Shown here: in pieces, positions 1 to 12,478 of the stretch
Layout: each line of letters opens with the position of its first letter
Numbering within the stretch: position 1 is the stretch's first letter
From: Linepithema humile
Taxonomy: Eukaryota > Arthropoda > Insecta > Hymenoptera > Formicidae
DNA length: 64,000 nucleotides
Reading direction: 5' to 3'
Assembly: GCF_040581485.1 (NCBI RefSeq)
Contig: NC_090128.1
Coordinates: 38,036,931 to 38,100,930 of the forward strand
Notes under the pieces: generated by a model
Database searches by the model: none
Told to the model about the DNA's origin: nothing
Seen by the model: only the letters and a program-made list of their open reading frames with translations
Made by a program: the position numbers and the translations under genes

Positions 1-79
1 AACCGATATGCACACGCACACACTTCGGAAACGCAAAACGTGTCGTACAATACTGTCCATTAATGGAGTTCCTAATAAT

Positions 80-770
80 ACAGGGTGTCCCAATAAAAGC
101 TTTCATTTTGAATTTCGCGGCATTTTTGTTGTGTGAAACGTACAGTGCTCATTTGACAGTTATCGTCTAAAAACACGGCGGTTTAGTCACGAAACACTAT
201 TCGATCGAGCGTACTTATTGTGAAAACCCAATAAACAAATTGATGATGATTTTTTCAAGAAAATTATCTTAAGCGATGAGACTCATTTCGATCTCGATGG
301 ATACGTTAATAAAGAAAATTGTCGCATTTGGGGTGCTAAAAATCGAAGAGTTACTCAAAGACGACCATTGCATACAAAAAAAGTCACTGTTTGGTGCGAT
401 TTTTTGGCTAGAGTGATGGGACCATACTTTATCGAGGATGAGAGTGAGAAAACGTTTACAGTGAATGATGAACGCTATCGTGACACGATAAGGAACTTTG
501 TATGGCCTGAATTGGATGATATGGACTTGGACAATATGTGATTTCAATAGGATGGTACAAAGCTAGCTGAAACAATTGCATTATTGCACTCCAAATTTCC
601 TGGTCGTGTTACTTCTCGAAGAGGAAACGTCAATTGGCCACCAAGAGCATGCGATTTAACACCGTTTTACTTTTTTCTTTAGAGATACGTAAAGGGAAAA
701 GTCTATGCCGATAATCCAAAAACAATTCCAGAGCTAAAAGACAATATTCGACCTTTATATATAACACACA
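80..770 (+). pseudogene. Decayed mariner-type (DD34D) transposase fragment
   Basis: One frame stays aligned from 224 to about 770 and reads like the catalytic core of a mariner transposase. 'SDETHF' has its Asp at 275-277, a 'DG' Asp lies at 551-553, and 'CDLTP' has its Asp at 656-658. The spacings (91 residues between first and second Asp, 34 between second and third) fit the DD34D signature. Three in-frame stops break it (TGA 539-541, TAG 548-550, TAG 680-682), with no frameshift between the motifs. The N-terminal DNA-binding half is missing: the frame opens only after a TGA at 221-223. A terminal-type sequence (GGGTGTCCCAATAAAAGC) near 83 may be the left element end; no matching right end was found. 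A live element would cut and paste itself at TA sites. This copy cannot make a full transposase. The family call is from motifs and is fairly secure; the exact subfamily is not. Confidence 0.8.
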
Positions 771-900
771 CCGTTACACGCTTACATTTCATATCGCATA
801 GCTATTATACAGAGCAAATTTTACCCTTGCAAAGCAAATATTTGTTCATAGACATTATTGCATTCCAGTCGTGAAATAAAATATTGTTTGCAGTACGATA

Positions 901-2760
901 ATAGTTAAGTATCTTTAATTTAAATAAGTACTTTATTATCACAACAGAACAATTTAAAAAATTGGAAGCGTGAGAGATAAAAAGAGAAATGCTAAAAGGA
1001 GAGATCTTATACTTGAAAATACGCCCTTTGCTCGCAATTATTTTAATATTATCTGCAGAAAATATCTACGGAACGAGTTGCAGGCAAAGCAGGCACGCCA
1101 TTAATGAATGCCGTTGTACGCGGCTACACCAGTAAAGCAGAATGTGTGCGTGTACGCATTCTCCTGACTGTCAACCACCTCCCGCGGGCGCAGAGAGCTT
1201 TTTAGTAAACTGTCAAACTCCACCGAACCACGAATTACTCATTCCAACACGTCCTACTCCAATGTACTGTCGCGAAGTGTAGCACGGATCAAAGACCTCG
1301 AGATTCCGCGGATTCGAAACATCGATCCTGGACCGCAACATGTCGAGAGATCGTCGACAGATCGGGCGACCAAACCGATAAATTCGCATTTAACAAGTAG
1401 TAATGCTGAATAATCCGTTAACAAACTTCAGGAAAATATTTATACAGTTAATCCTAAATAGTGTTCTTCGCAACTGCATTCGCATCCGTTTCGCAAACAT
1501 ATATAATAATAAAATTCTATAAAGCTCAAATAATCTTTTATAATTATTGCATTGTTTGTATATGTGTGTAGTGTGTAGTGTATAAACGATTAATGATATA
1601 CAATTTCAGTAATATTACCAATATCCTATCTCAATTAAACTTGTCGTAATTAGCTTTTTACTTGTCGAAATCGTAATTATAATTCCGATGATAAATCTCG
1701 ATTTTGAAGAAAATCTGCACTTGTATTTGTCAACGCTCGACATCTATTTTATATATAATATTTGCATGTTTGTGAAAAAGATTTCAATTAGAGTACAATA
1801 TTTAAAGACGATATTTTATAAAATATAATTTCTATTATATCTTTATTCAATTTAGCAATATGCTCTTAAGATCAAATACTTCACTTAAAATGACAAATTG
1901 TAACATCAATATACAAGGAATTCTCATTTGCAATAAAGCGCGGCAAATAATGATTTTCATCCAATTACCTTCTTCGTTGAATGCGAGATGCATCGAGTCA
2001 CCCGACCGGAATTGGCGACAGCTGAGGCAACGGAAGTAAGGCAGCGACCACACAGATATCTTGTCCCGCCATAGGTCAACGTACAATAGTGAAAACGTTA
2101 GTAAACTCCTCTCCGCGTAATTATACACAAATTATCGTTATTGTTATGTTATTGTGTACGTGTTATTGTGACTTGTTGTTAGCGCAAATGCGTCTATTTA
2201 TTACAAAATACACACATGTGCAAGCGAATTCGAAGTTTTCGAGCTTCCTCCAAAGCTAGCGAGTGCAACTTATGTCGCACAGTTTATTGCCCGACAGTTA
2301 ATACCATAGTTGCATAACTTTACAATGCCCGTTGCGAAAAGATGTTCTGCTCTTTTGAAACTAAAATAATTACTGTGATGCATTCTTCGTAAGATATAAA
2401 ATTATAAAAATAATATTTTGTATTTTGCATTTAAGATTATTTTTTAAAAAGAATGTAAATAATAAATCATTAATGATTTTATCTAATACAAAAAAAAAAA
2501 TTTATTTTATATGATCTTTTCTCAATTTTATAAAAAAACTAATAAAAAAAAAACTAAAATTCATCGTTATATTTATTACCTAGAATGTATATGTATTTTT
2601 GCAATTGTATCAATATTTATAAAATGCAATATTTAAATAGTAAAGACATCTTGTGAGGCATTCGTCAAATTTTGAATACTGTATTAAATGTCTGAATCTT
2701 CTTAAGATAAATATTTAGTATTTCAATATTATCTATAATAGATATACTCTCAATTATCTT
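901..2760. other. Non-coding AT-rich stretch upstream of the main gene
   Basis: This stretch is mostly AT-rich, with a short GC-richer island at about 1080-1400. I see no convincing gene. A minus-strand open frame near 1847-2128 has one donor-like site but no acceptor and no recognisable domain. Some of the region may be promoter for the gene that starts translation at 3111. Confidence 0.5.
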
Positions 2761-3110
2761 TAGGGGTAGCTGTGCTAGGTTGGTGGTTGAAAATGGATCG
2801 AACAACGCGGTGAACATCAGTCGATGATACAGAGCACGGTAGTGTTATACGCGATCAATACAAGCTTTAGAGGGAAGTACCACCATCTCTTCCCAGTACC
2901 GAGAAGCTCATCATAAAACTGGCATCTGTCGTATATTATGCTTCGAGAGAATTGTTTGATCGATGATTGAACTAAATACCTTCAGTAGTCCAGACCGACA
3001 ATCACAGAATGCCGTCGAAATTGCAACCGTGATTTAATTAAATATAAAAATTGCATCGGTGCAACAAGCTCATCAATCTATTACGCAGTGTGGAAAATAA
3101 ATTGTTCAAA
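2761..3110 (+). other. Probable 5' leader of the main gene
   Basis: The stretch before the start codon at 3111 is less AT-rich than its surroundings. It has a short upstream frame (ATG near 2792, stopped after six codons) and an in-frame stop TAA at 3045-3047. That stop means translation cannot begin further upstream without splicing. A possible acceptor (TCTTTAG) lies near 2761, so the leader may have more exons upstream. The transcription start cannot be placed from sequence alone. Confidence 0.35.
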
Positions 3111-6100
3111 ATGTCACATTCATCAAAGCTGAAGCAGCCCAGACATTGTTTTCCAATGCAAAAACTACGAGTTATCGATGATACAAAGTATGTAGAATAA
3201 TATGAATATTATAAAAATACAGGACTCTCTAATATAAAAATCTCTATGCATGCTATGAAAAAGATACGTCTTTTTATAACCAAATTTTGTCGCTAATTAC
3301 ATTTCTTATTATTTCATTGCACCAAACAATACGTCACAGAAAAGTATCGTAAGATAATAAATGATTAAATACATCTACAAATATGAAATATTCTGCTGAA
3401 TTATTATCGTATAGATTAAGAATTTATTATGTCATTTATTATTTGTTGTATAATCTCTTGTCTTAGATATAACCTTGTTACAGATGGGAATATCCTTTTC
3501 CCAAATCAAAAACGTATTGGGAAAAGTTTTACGACAATGAAGAAAAGAGATTGATTAGAGTAAGAAATTTCTTTCCAAAATTATCCTATCTTCCAAATAT
3601 TCCCAACTTACGCGATTCTGAAACAAATTTTTGCGATATCGTAGATTCTAACACTTCTTCCGCTCTTCAAGGTTTCGATAAGAACGTACTTCTTGTAGAT
3701 TCAAAATTTTCATTCTCTAAAGCGTCAGATACTTCTCTAAAACAAGGCAGTGAAAAAATTCGTCCCAACACGGAGCCGATAGTTAAAATTTCTCCTCCCA
3801 CGCCATTGAAAAAATCGCCAAAAATTGACGCAGTCACAATTACTGAAAACATAGAAGAACATACGCTTACTGCTGTTAAAAATAAATCGACGAGGAGAAA
3901 AGTAGATCTGTGTGAAGAATCTCTTGATGTTCCTCCCAAAAATTCTATCATGCCACATGACGGATTGGGGAATGGAAAAGTGTACTCAAAGAGGACGTGC
4001 CCCTTTCACAAACACGAGCCCGCGGTGAAAATTTTCGACGACGATATCGAGAAATATTTGTCAGACGATCCGAGAGCAAGCGTGTTGTTGGAACAGAAAT
4101 TGAACAAATTGCCGCTATTGCCGAATGCCTCTAAACACAATAAAATTAAAAACAAAATAACCTCTGCCAAGAATGAAAAGATTGAAATGAATGCTTTCTC
4201 GCGAAAAGAGTTGGAGTATTATTCGGATAATGTTATTGATTTAACGGCGAGAGAAATTATAAAGGTCAAATCTAAAACTAAAGAGAATGATGCACTCAAT
4301 AAACAGCGCAACCTTAAATCGGATGTTCTTATACCAAATCTTAAACTTTCTATCGGCAAAAGATCAATAAAGGAGAAAAATAGTTTAAAAATTGCATCGT
4401 TTCCAAAACTGTATCATTCTCAAAACAGAATTAAAATAGGTTCAGATAAATCAATAGCAAAGTCTCTGAAGTCACATAAATATGTAAAAGCTTTTAAAAT
4501 TCAGGAGAATTTTATAAATAAATCAGAATGACAAGATATAATATCTGATGAGACACAATGTAACTTTCAAATGTGGCCGGAGCAGACAGTTGATGCCAGA
4601 ACGTCAGAATTTTTAACTTATTCGCAACAATACGCATATAAAGCTTTGAGACACTTAACGCTTGACAAAAGTTTAAATTTCAAGACCAAAATGTGGATAG
4701 AGACATCGGATAAATCACGCGCCTCCACCGACAGATCGATAGTAGATACGGACGACAAGTCAGACGTTGCTGAGAGCGAAAGTCCCGAATCTGGGACTCG
4801 CAGCCCAGAATTTCCTTTCTTCCTTGAAGTGCAAAAAAGATTGAAGGAAACATTGGATATAAATGTCGAAAAACATAAATACAAGCTGTTGAGATCCAGC
4901 TCTGACAAGTCGTCAATGATTCCCGCGAAATCGTTGGCCAAGTCCGCGTTCAGCACAAAGTTCGCTAGATATGAAATCTGGGAAAGCCCTTCGGCGAGCA
5001 TTTTAGACGCCATTCCAAAAGTGTCATGCTTTCGACGCAAAAACTGCGATAGATGCTTGTCCTGCATGCATAAATCTCGGCGGAAAATGGACGAAATCAA
5101 AGATATCTCTTCGCGAACAACACCGCTAACGAAAATAGAAGGAAAAGACGACAGCGAATCCAGTTCCGACGAACTTCCGGAATTTTCTGGAGAATTGCGA
5201 AAAATATATTTGCGGAAAAAAGTTAAGTATCGTGAAAAAATTGAGGATCTATCAAGTAAATCGATGTCAGACGAACAGCATCGAGTAGAACAAGAGGACA
5301 CCGTGATTTCAATGAAGATCGATTCAGATCAATCTAAAGGTAAAACACCGAAGCCTACTGAAAACTTATTGTCGAAAGATTCCAAGAGTTTGAAAGCCAT
5401 TTCTAGTTCAATCTCGATATCGTCGGAGAAGTCGAAAGTTTCGTCCTCGGACGCGCACACATCCGACGATGAGACATCATCTCCGCTGGCACTGGATAAT
5501 GATCCGTCGCAGTACAAAAACATGGCGCCTTGCCACCTGCCTACCATCCTGCTACCCAGTATGGAACCTCTCCGAGCCCTGAAGTATAGAAAAGCGACCA
5601 CCATGGAAGCGCGAATCGCTCTTATGGAGAGCGTGACATCGACAAAGGAGAAATCCGACGAGGAATATTATGACGATATAAAACCCGCAACGTCAAAAAT
5701 ATCAAAAGACAAGCGAAAAGTTGCCGAAAAATCCGAAGAAATCGACGACGAGAAAGACATGTCCTTAAAGAGCCCGAGAGTCCTCTTGAAAGTTAAATCA
5801 GAGCAGCAGCTGATATCGTCTATTGCAGAACCGACGCGAAAGGGCGAGCTGAAGAGGGGATACAGTTACATGGGCATCAAGAATTTATCGAAGGATTCTA
5901 CGAGAAGTACGTTCGAGACTCCTCGAAGCGAGGAGGAAGATGGGCGAGAAAAAGTAATCTTTTTGGAGAAGGTAGATTCCGCGAAAGAGTTGGCTTCTTC
6001 CGGCTTAGTAGAGGCGGAGAAGGGGGCGGAATTACCGCTGTTGACAGTCGCCGAAATTTCGCGATTTTTGAAGAAAGTAAATCTAAAAGACGCGTCGGCC

Positions 6101-8551
6101 GCGATCATGCTCCAGATTCTGGCAAATGAATTTTCCTCGCGAGTGATAAAACAACACGACGCCGACTCGACGGCGGTAATAAGGCGTGCTAAATTAGCCG
6201 CAAGATTAACGAAGTTACTGGCTAACTCGAAACGTTATTTGAGCCCCGATAAGTTCCCATCTGACCTCGTTTTCTCCGCAAAACAGCCTCCCGTTTGCAA
6301 TTCCCGTCTGTTGAGGCGAATTCTGCCACTCAATTCCTATAATCTCGTCGCGCCATTATTGGGCATGCCGAATTGGTACCCGAAGGAGACCCCCAAAGGA
6401 GTGCAAGAAATCGAAGATACGGTACGTTTGGAGGACGAAGACGAAGTGGAAAGTGAAACTCCTTTCAGTTTGGTGGTACGTAAATGAAAATGTTTTAAAA
6501 CTGTTTATCTATCTACGATTAGAATAAATCCTCTTAATATCACTCAAAAAAATGATCTTGCAATAATAGCTAAAATTTTCTAGGTGTAAAAAATTAACTA
6601 AAACAGATAAATGATTAGCAACTGTTGTGATATTGCATATGTAATTACTTAATCAGTTTAGACAGAAACAGGATATATATCGGTATTGTTTGTGAACTTT
6701 AAAAAGAAAGTTTCTCTAAAGCGCCTATCTATATAAGATCAATCACGTGTTAGATCATGCAATGAATAACATTTAGCAATGGTACCTAAATTTTTCAGAA
6801 GCTATTGCTAGAACATTACTGCTATAAATTCTATATGTGACAAACAATGTTTTCACAGATACGAAAAATAGCGATACATTCTTGTTGCGATATCTAGAAA
6901 TCTAATTACATCAGCAAAATATTTTTTTGAGTGATCACACGGCCTCTGGAACAAGTTTAGAATCAATTTCTTTTCTATAATAATAAAAACTTGATCGCGA
7001 CCTTTAAATATCATAATAATTATAATTCAAATTAAATTTCTATTAAAATAAAATTCAGTTAAAATTAACAGAGGCAAGAATGCAATCTTAGAAGGAAAAT
7101 TGCATTCTTATTATGTTATATATTTCCTAAAGAAATCAGTTATACAAGTTGAAAATGCAATATCTCACTTAATACTATGAATTCTATCATTTCTCGGAGT
7201 CCGCTTTGTCGGTTCGAGAATTATTAGTTGAGAGTAAGCTTTTATACGTCCGCAGGTGCATCCCCCGACGAGCAAAGACATTTCGACGAGCGGAGATGAG
7301 CATAAAGTAGGTCAGGCCAGATCGAATCCTTACGCTCTCTTTTTGAAGAAACCGCGACGCAAGGTATACGACGACGCAAAATAATATTATCGGTCTTGCG
7401 CGTTGAAATCCTCGCGCGGCTTCACGTTCCGCGTCTTAATTCCGAAATCCACGATCGCAGGCTGTCACCTGGCGTCCTTTAACGGCGACCGACCTCAAAG
7501 ACTACGATCCTGAGGCCACGCTCGAAATGAGAGCCAGAAATATTACGGACAGGATATGCCGTGACTTCTGTCAGTGGCTGCGTGGTTTAGGCGGCACCAA
7601 CAAAGTCATCGACGAGGAGGTCCTCAGAGATATGTTCGAAATTGACTTTACGGCCGACGCCAGCAGAACGACACAGGTATATGGGAACAAAGTGCATGGA
7701 CGCACAATGTATCGCGCTCGTCCGACAACGTACGGCGTAACATCATAATATCATGCATGATGTAACAGCGTGCACGCACTTTGAGCGGCAAAACGCGGTT
7801 GCGGGATTGGAATTATAACTTTACGATATCAGAAGGCCGACCTAATTACATTCGCGTCTCACAATAAAACCCATCGAATCACGGGAAAGCAATTTTCCTT
7901 CGTCCCGAGTCGAAAATGTCGACGATACTTGTCGCAATCAAATTAATAATGCGACCACTTACGTTCGTACGTTCGTGAAAATAAATCACAACAATTAATA
8001 GACTAAAAGCTTCTACGTTAGATCAACGGTGGGAAGATAAAACACCTGTCGTTTCACTCTATTAATAGTGTATTTGTGTTTGGGATAGATGTCGATAAAG
8101 GAAATGCCGATGGTGCCCGACAAGGGAGCCGCAGCGAGACAATGTCTTGACGCCGGCGAGCTTGCCATGACCAGGAAGCATCTGATTAGAGATGCTAAAG
8201 CTGAGAGCAGGCCGGCCAAAACAATGGCGTTTGGCTGCGCGATACCCTGGGAGCATCAATTTGTACCGCCCGGAAATCGAGTGAGAGAGAGATGGCTGCA
8301 CTGCGAAAACGTGACGCAAGATGTGGAAACTATGGATGTGGTCTGGAAGGGAATAACGCATCTGGATAGCGTGAAGACTTTCGCGAAATGGCTCCAAGAA
8401 CAACCGACGGTGAGTTTTTAACCTTCACAAGAACATCCGACGGAATAATTTTGATTTTTCATTATTGTTTCAGAACTCGCTGCCAAATGTGCTGATGAAA
8501 GCAATCACCGATTTCTCGAGACACCCTGTCAACGATGAGGATCTCGTGTGA
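3111..8551 (+). CDS. Six-exon gene, 1263 codons, uncharacterised protein with one internal TGA
   Basis: Exons: 3111-3187, 3484-6475, 7256-7363, 7461-7676, 8089-8409, 8474-8551. The five introns (296, 780, 97, 412 and 64 bp) have GT/AG ends (donors GTATGT, GTACGT, GTATAC, GTATAT, GTGAGT). The first is phase 2 and the others phase 0, and the frame is continuous. ATG 3111 follows an in-frame TAA at 3045 and has A at -3. Residues about 26-60 form a basic, aromatic block (PFPKSKTYWEKFYDNEEKR). Residues 60-900 are long, Ser/Lys/Glu-rich and probably disordered, with a cysteine cluster at 541, 547, 550 and 553. From about 900 to 1263 the protein looks folded, with conserved-looking stretches such as 'AIPWEHQFVPP' and 'VWKGITHLDS'. 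No signal peptide or membrane segment is evident. I do not recognise the family; it is probably an insect protein of unknown function. Codon 375 is TGA, so the gene may be read through, spliced around the stop, or inactivated. Confidence 0.8.
4529..4531 (+). other. In-frame TGA splitting the long second exon
   Basis: The frame before it (open from 3484) and after it (open to 6475) is the same, with no insertion or deletion, and this is the only stop in about 3 kb. The next base is C (TGAC), the weakest stop context known in animals. The next in-frame ATG is 4571, codon 389. Options are a nonsense mutation, an assembly error, stop readthrough, A-to-I editing of UGA to UGG, or a small in-frame intron. 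For the last, a GTAAAAG donor at 4484 and an AG at 4584-4585 would remove 102 bp, but that acceptor has almost no pyrimidine tract. Confidence 0.9.
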
Positions 8552-11500
8552 GGACCAAGAAGAACCGGACAAATTGAGCAAATCGGCCGTTTTCAAGTCG
8601 ACGGTGTCCGTCAGAACGCAATTGTTTGACGTGTAATCAACGGAAGGAGGGGAAAATCGACGCGCGGAAAGAAATTGTCAATCCACACTCGAAGTTGGTT
8701 CCGCCGTTGCGCCTGCATACTGGCGCCAAATACGTTCCGTGTAACCGATACGACCACACGGATGACACGACGCAGAACGCCCATTTCCTGTATGCGGCGA
8801 ACGGTTAACCTCCGCAGCCGCCGTGGACGCTTCAATTGTGAACAATTCCCGGGGAAATTTCGACAAACGTTCAATTACAGAACCTAATTTTCTGCTAATG
8901 ATCACCGCGTTTCGCGCGAGCGACGTAACGTAGATAGAAATCAAGTTGCCCGTCAGATTCGCACCTCGAAATCAAAATGTATGAATCGTTAAAAGGCGCG
9001 AACGGTTACCGGACCATTATTCCTGATTTGGCGTGTAGATTGGATTAACAGTCCGATTTCACCGACCGAATTAATTCATTGGCAACGCGCGGCGCATCGA
9101 CTAATGCTGTATTTCGCTGCACCAATTATCGATCACTCAGGTCTCATTGCACTGGACTCTATTAAACACGTGCGTGTGATTATAATTGTAATATTAATAA
9201 TGATATTCATTCATCAATAATAACAACCTGTCATTAACGCGTAGGACAAGTAAATTCTCAAAATACATACGCACGCCTTTCTTCTACGTTAAACAAAACA
9301 TTCAATAACGCTCTCGAAACCTTCCGACTTTAATTAACAAAATAAATATCATACTGCGAATGTAAATAATAATGTAAATCTTATAAAAAAAAAAAAAGGA
9401 ATATTAAAATAAGAATGGGAAAAATAAAAAGCGCGGATAGAACCTGAAGCTGAACCATAGAACCGACGATCTCGCATCGACGAGTTGTCTAGCGAAATAA
9501 CGCAAACGAGCCGATGAAATATTGGAAACGTATCACAGACGCTGGATGTCCTGACAGTGTCTGCTTACGACAGAAAATGCGCCTTAGACCCGCGGCAGCG
9601 AGAAGAAAAAAAAATGGAGCTCGCCTCGTTTGCGATATATTTTCCTCCTTGCGATATATTTTCCCTCCATAATTTCTTTGTCATTTCTCTCGCATGCCAA
9701 ATAGCGGGATTCAAATTATATCGTGTCAACGAACGAAGAATCGTTGTGATGAGATGTCGTAGCAATGTTGCTTCTGTTTAAAGAAATATCGAGTGTGGTG
9801 GTACGAGATGAAAAAAAGCTCAGATCTAAAAAAATGGTGACCGGGCGCGAGCTTGCCGCACGCTTTGAATCCGGCTCTTCTTTCTGTTTACCTTTAATAT
9901 TTGTCTAACCTTTTTTTCCCAGCATTCATGTGTGCCCCGCCGGTCCTAGCACACAAAACATAAAGCATTATTCGCGCGCGCGTTTCGCTGCTCGCTTTGT
10001 TAAATATTTACTTGCATAGTGACGTTTAGATGCCATGCCAGAAAATACGCGATTAACTTGTTTTCGCCGAATGCTCCATTTTTTAAATAAGTTCACGCTT
10101 TTCCAGACGGAATTTTTAAGTGCGGTCGAATATTTCCAGCAATTTTCCAGCGCAATTTTCATCATATTTGTAGTTATAAATTTATCGTGTTTATTAAACA
10201 CGTTCACAGCTTGCGCCAATAATGTATTATATTATATATAATGTATTAATATAATCAAAATGTATGATTCTTTATCTTCTTCTCTCCAGAGCGCAACACG
10301 TTTCGTCCTTTTCGCGGAAGAATAAAAAAAAAATAATTAACTGAAGGAAAAACAGATTTTCCAACGCATTTTTTTTTTGCTAATAATAACAAAATTGTTC
10401 TATCGTCTCGATACTAACGAGGACGCTGCTGAAAAATCTCGAACTTGGAAGATACAACCCTCGTTGTCTTTTTTTAACCCGTTTCCAAGAGATCTGCCAG
10501 TGAGTCACGAACTTTACGAGAAAAAGGAAAAAGAGAGAAGGAGGGGCTTTTAAAAAGGAGACAGAAAGGGAATCGGAAGCGCACCGGGTACGGCCCGATG
10601 GGTGGCTGGACAAGGGGGTGGGGAAACGCGACGAACAAAAGAGGGAGTTTAGAGTCATCATTGGCCATTGGCCATCCGTTTCGCTCCACTTGGGACGAAG
10701 GATCCCGCTCGACCGAGAAATTTAACAAGGCGCACGTTCCCGACTGACAATAGCCAACTTTCCTGACCCCCGCGTGCCCGGGTTTTAATTACTTCAATTT
10801 GAACCCCGTGCTTGCCTCGCGATTCACTGCGACGAGAGGACTCGGCCGGTGGCCGACGGACCTCGCGATTTTTCTATCGGATCGATGGAACTGTTCGTCG
10901 CGAAAATAGAATGCGCAACAAATGGTGTTGGACAGAAATGAATTAACCCGCCAAAGTAGTAGTAGTTTCGGTATGAATCAAGTTTTAAATGCGGAATTTC
11001 TCGTTGTCAAGCTAACCGTGTATAAAATATACATCGCGAGTTTGATCAGTGCCGATTTTATCGTACGCTATCTATCACTCGCTCGATCAAATATTTCGAT
11101 TGCGAGCTGTCCGCTGTCACTTCTGTCGGATTCAGTCACGACTGTTCGAGTATAACCAATCACGGAAAGCGAAACTAAACTAAACTAAATTCGACTCATG
11201 CGCCGACTCCGACTAAAACAATACGACTCGCAGCAAAATATCGATGCGCATCATTCCTCTCGCTTCTCTGTGTAAATTTTTTTTCAATCGTCTAACACAT
11301 GAGCTCATGCTATGCGATAAATTTATGTGACATCACGTTCTCACGATATATCGCGGCTCGCTATACTGTGCGCGATGCACTTTCGACGGGTTATGCAACT
11401 ATCGGGCGCGCGCCTTTATTGTAATATGTCATGAATGTAAAGTAAGACACGGCTCGCTCAGTGATTATCGTTATCCTTATTGTGGCGCACCCCAGAAAAA

Positions 11501-11713
11501 AACATCACCGGAAGCGACACTCGATTTCACTTTATTCAGTCACGTCATATTCGACAGTATACGAGAGCAATGCCGAGAGAGAAATCTAAATGTACGAGTA
11601 ATCGAAGATGTGTTGCTTTTTTCTCTTTATCATTCGTTTAAATATTGGGAGCATTCAGGTTCACTACAATACAATATTCAAGTTCTCATTTCGTCTATGC
11701 ATCCTTGAATTTT
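8552..11713. other. 3' flank of the main gene and non-coding sequence
   Basis: Possible poly(A) signals follow the stop codon: ATTAAA at 9161-9166 and AATAAA at 9341-9346. The 3' UTR may therefore reach about 9.2-9.4 kb. A GC-richer island spans roughly 10.4-10.95 kb. Short open frames near 8.6-8.9, 9.6 and 10.4-10.7 kb overlap on both strands and lack splice signals or domains, so I do not call them genes. Confidence 0.5.
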
Positions 11714-11928
11714 TACACCCAAAAAATATATTCTTAAAGTTAGAAAATTCCTCTGAGATGCATATTTTCTACTTCTAGAGGACCAAAAGTGTTTTATTTT
11801 AAGAGAATTTTCTTTCCCGTTAGAGAATTTTATCTCAGATACACTGTAAAAAATTACTGACTGACAATTCAGACAAAAGTGTTTGAAGTTTTCTTACAGT
11901 CACATTGTCTGAATTTTCGGACAAAATA

Positions 11929-12126
11929 TTGTCTGAATTTCTAGCCACAGTTGTCTGAATTTCTAGTCACAGTTGTCTAAATTTCTAGCCACAGTTGTCT
12001 GAATTTTTAGCCACAATTGTCTGAATTTCTGATCACAGTTGTCTGAATTTCTAGCTACAGTTGTCTAAATTTCTAGCTACAGTTGTCTGAATTTCTAGCT
12101 ACAGTTGTCTGAATATTTCTGATCTC
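11929..12126. repeat. 22-bp tandem array, about nine units
   Basis: The unit is approximately TTGTCTGAATTTCTAGCCAC plus AG. About nine head-to-tail units follow each other at an exact 22-bp period, with single-base differences (GAAT/AAAT, GCC/GCT/GTC). Matching but scattered motifs in opposite orientation occur at 12770-12980. This makes the array a subterminal repeat of the inner foldback element, possibly a set of transposase-binding sites. Confidence 0.85.
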
Positions 12127-12170
12127 AATGCCTGAATATTCAAACACTTTTGTCAGAATTTAGATGTGGT

Positions 12171-12380
12171 TTTTTTAAAATACTAACAATATATTTTGGT
12201 TTAAAGTATACTCAATGATGCTATGTTTCCTACCGAGCTCCCGACTCCCGAGCCCCACGCAAGCGAGAAGCGCGTACATGTTCTCGCTTGCGTGGGGCTC
12301 GGGAGTCGGGAGCTCGGTAGGAAACATAGCATCATTGAGTATACTTTAAACCAAAATATATTGTTAGTATTTTAAAAAAA
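12171..12380. repeat. Near-perfect long hairpin, about 100-bp arms
   Basis: The left arm 12171-12269 is almost an exact reverse complement of the right arm 12281-12380, with an 11-bp loop. The inner half of each arm is GC-rich (CTACCGAGCTCCCGACTCCC) and the outer half AT-rich. The near-absence of mismatches implies recent origin or active correction. A transcript through it would form long dsRNA. Confidence 0.9.
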
Positions 12381-12478
12381 TCATACTTATTCAAACTTGT
12401 TTCTTACTGGTATACATATATTTCATTAAAAAACACAAACACCACGTAATCATAAAACTTTTCGGATGTAAGACTAAT

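Noticed and set aside
1847..2128. 93-codon minus-strand frame with a GTAATT donor-like site
   Set aside because: No acceptor and no known motif. An alternative frame with its own ATG overlaps, so it is too ambiguous to call.
3667..6108. Minus-strand frames under the main gene, up to 227 codons
   Set aside because: They are antisense shadows of the coding exon, with Ser/Leu-rich peptides expected from Glu/Lys/Ser codons read backwards.
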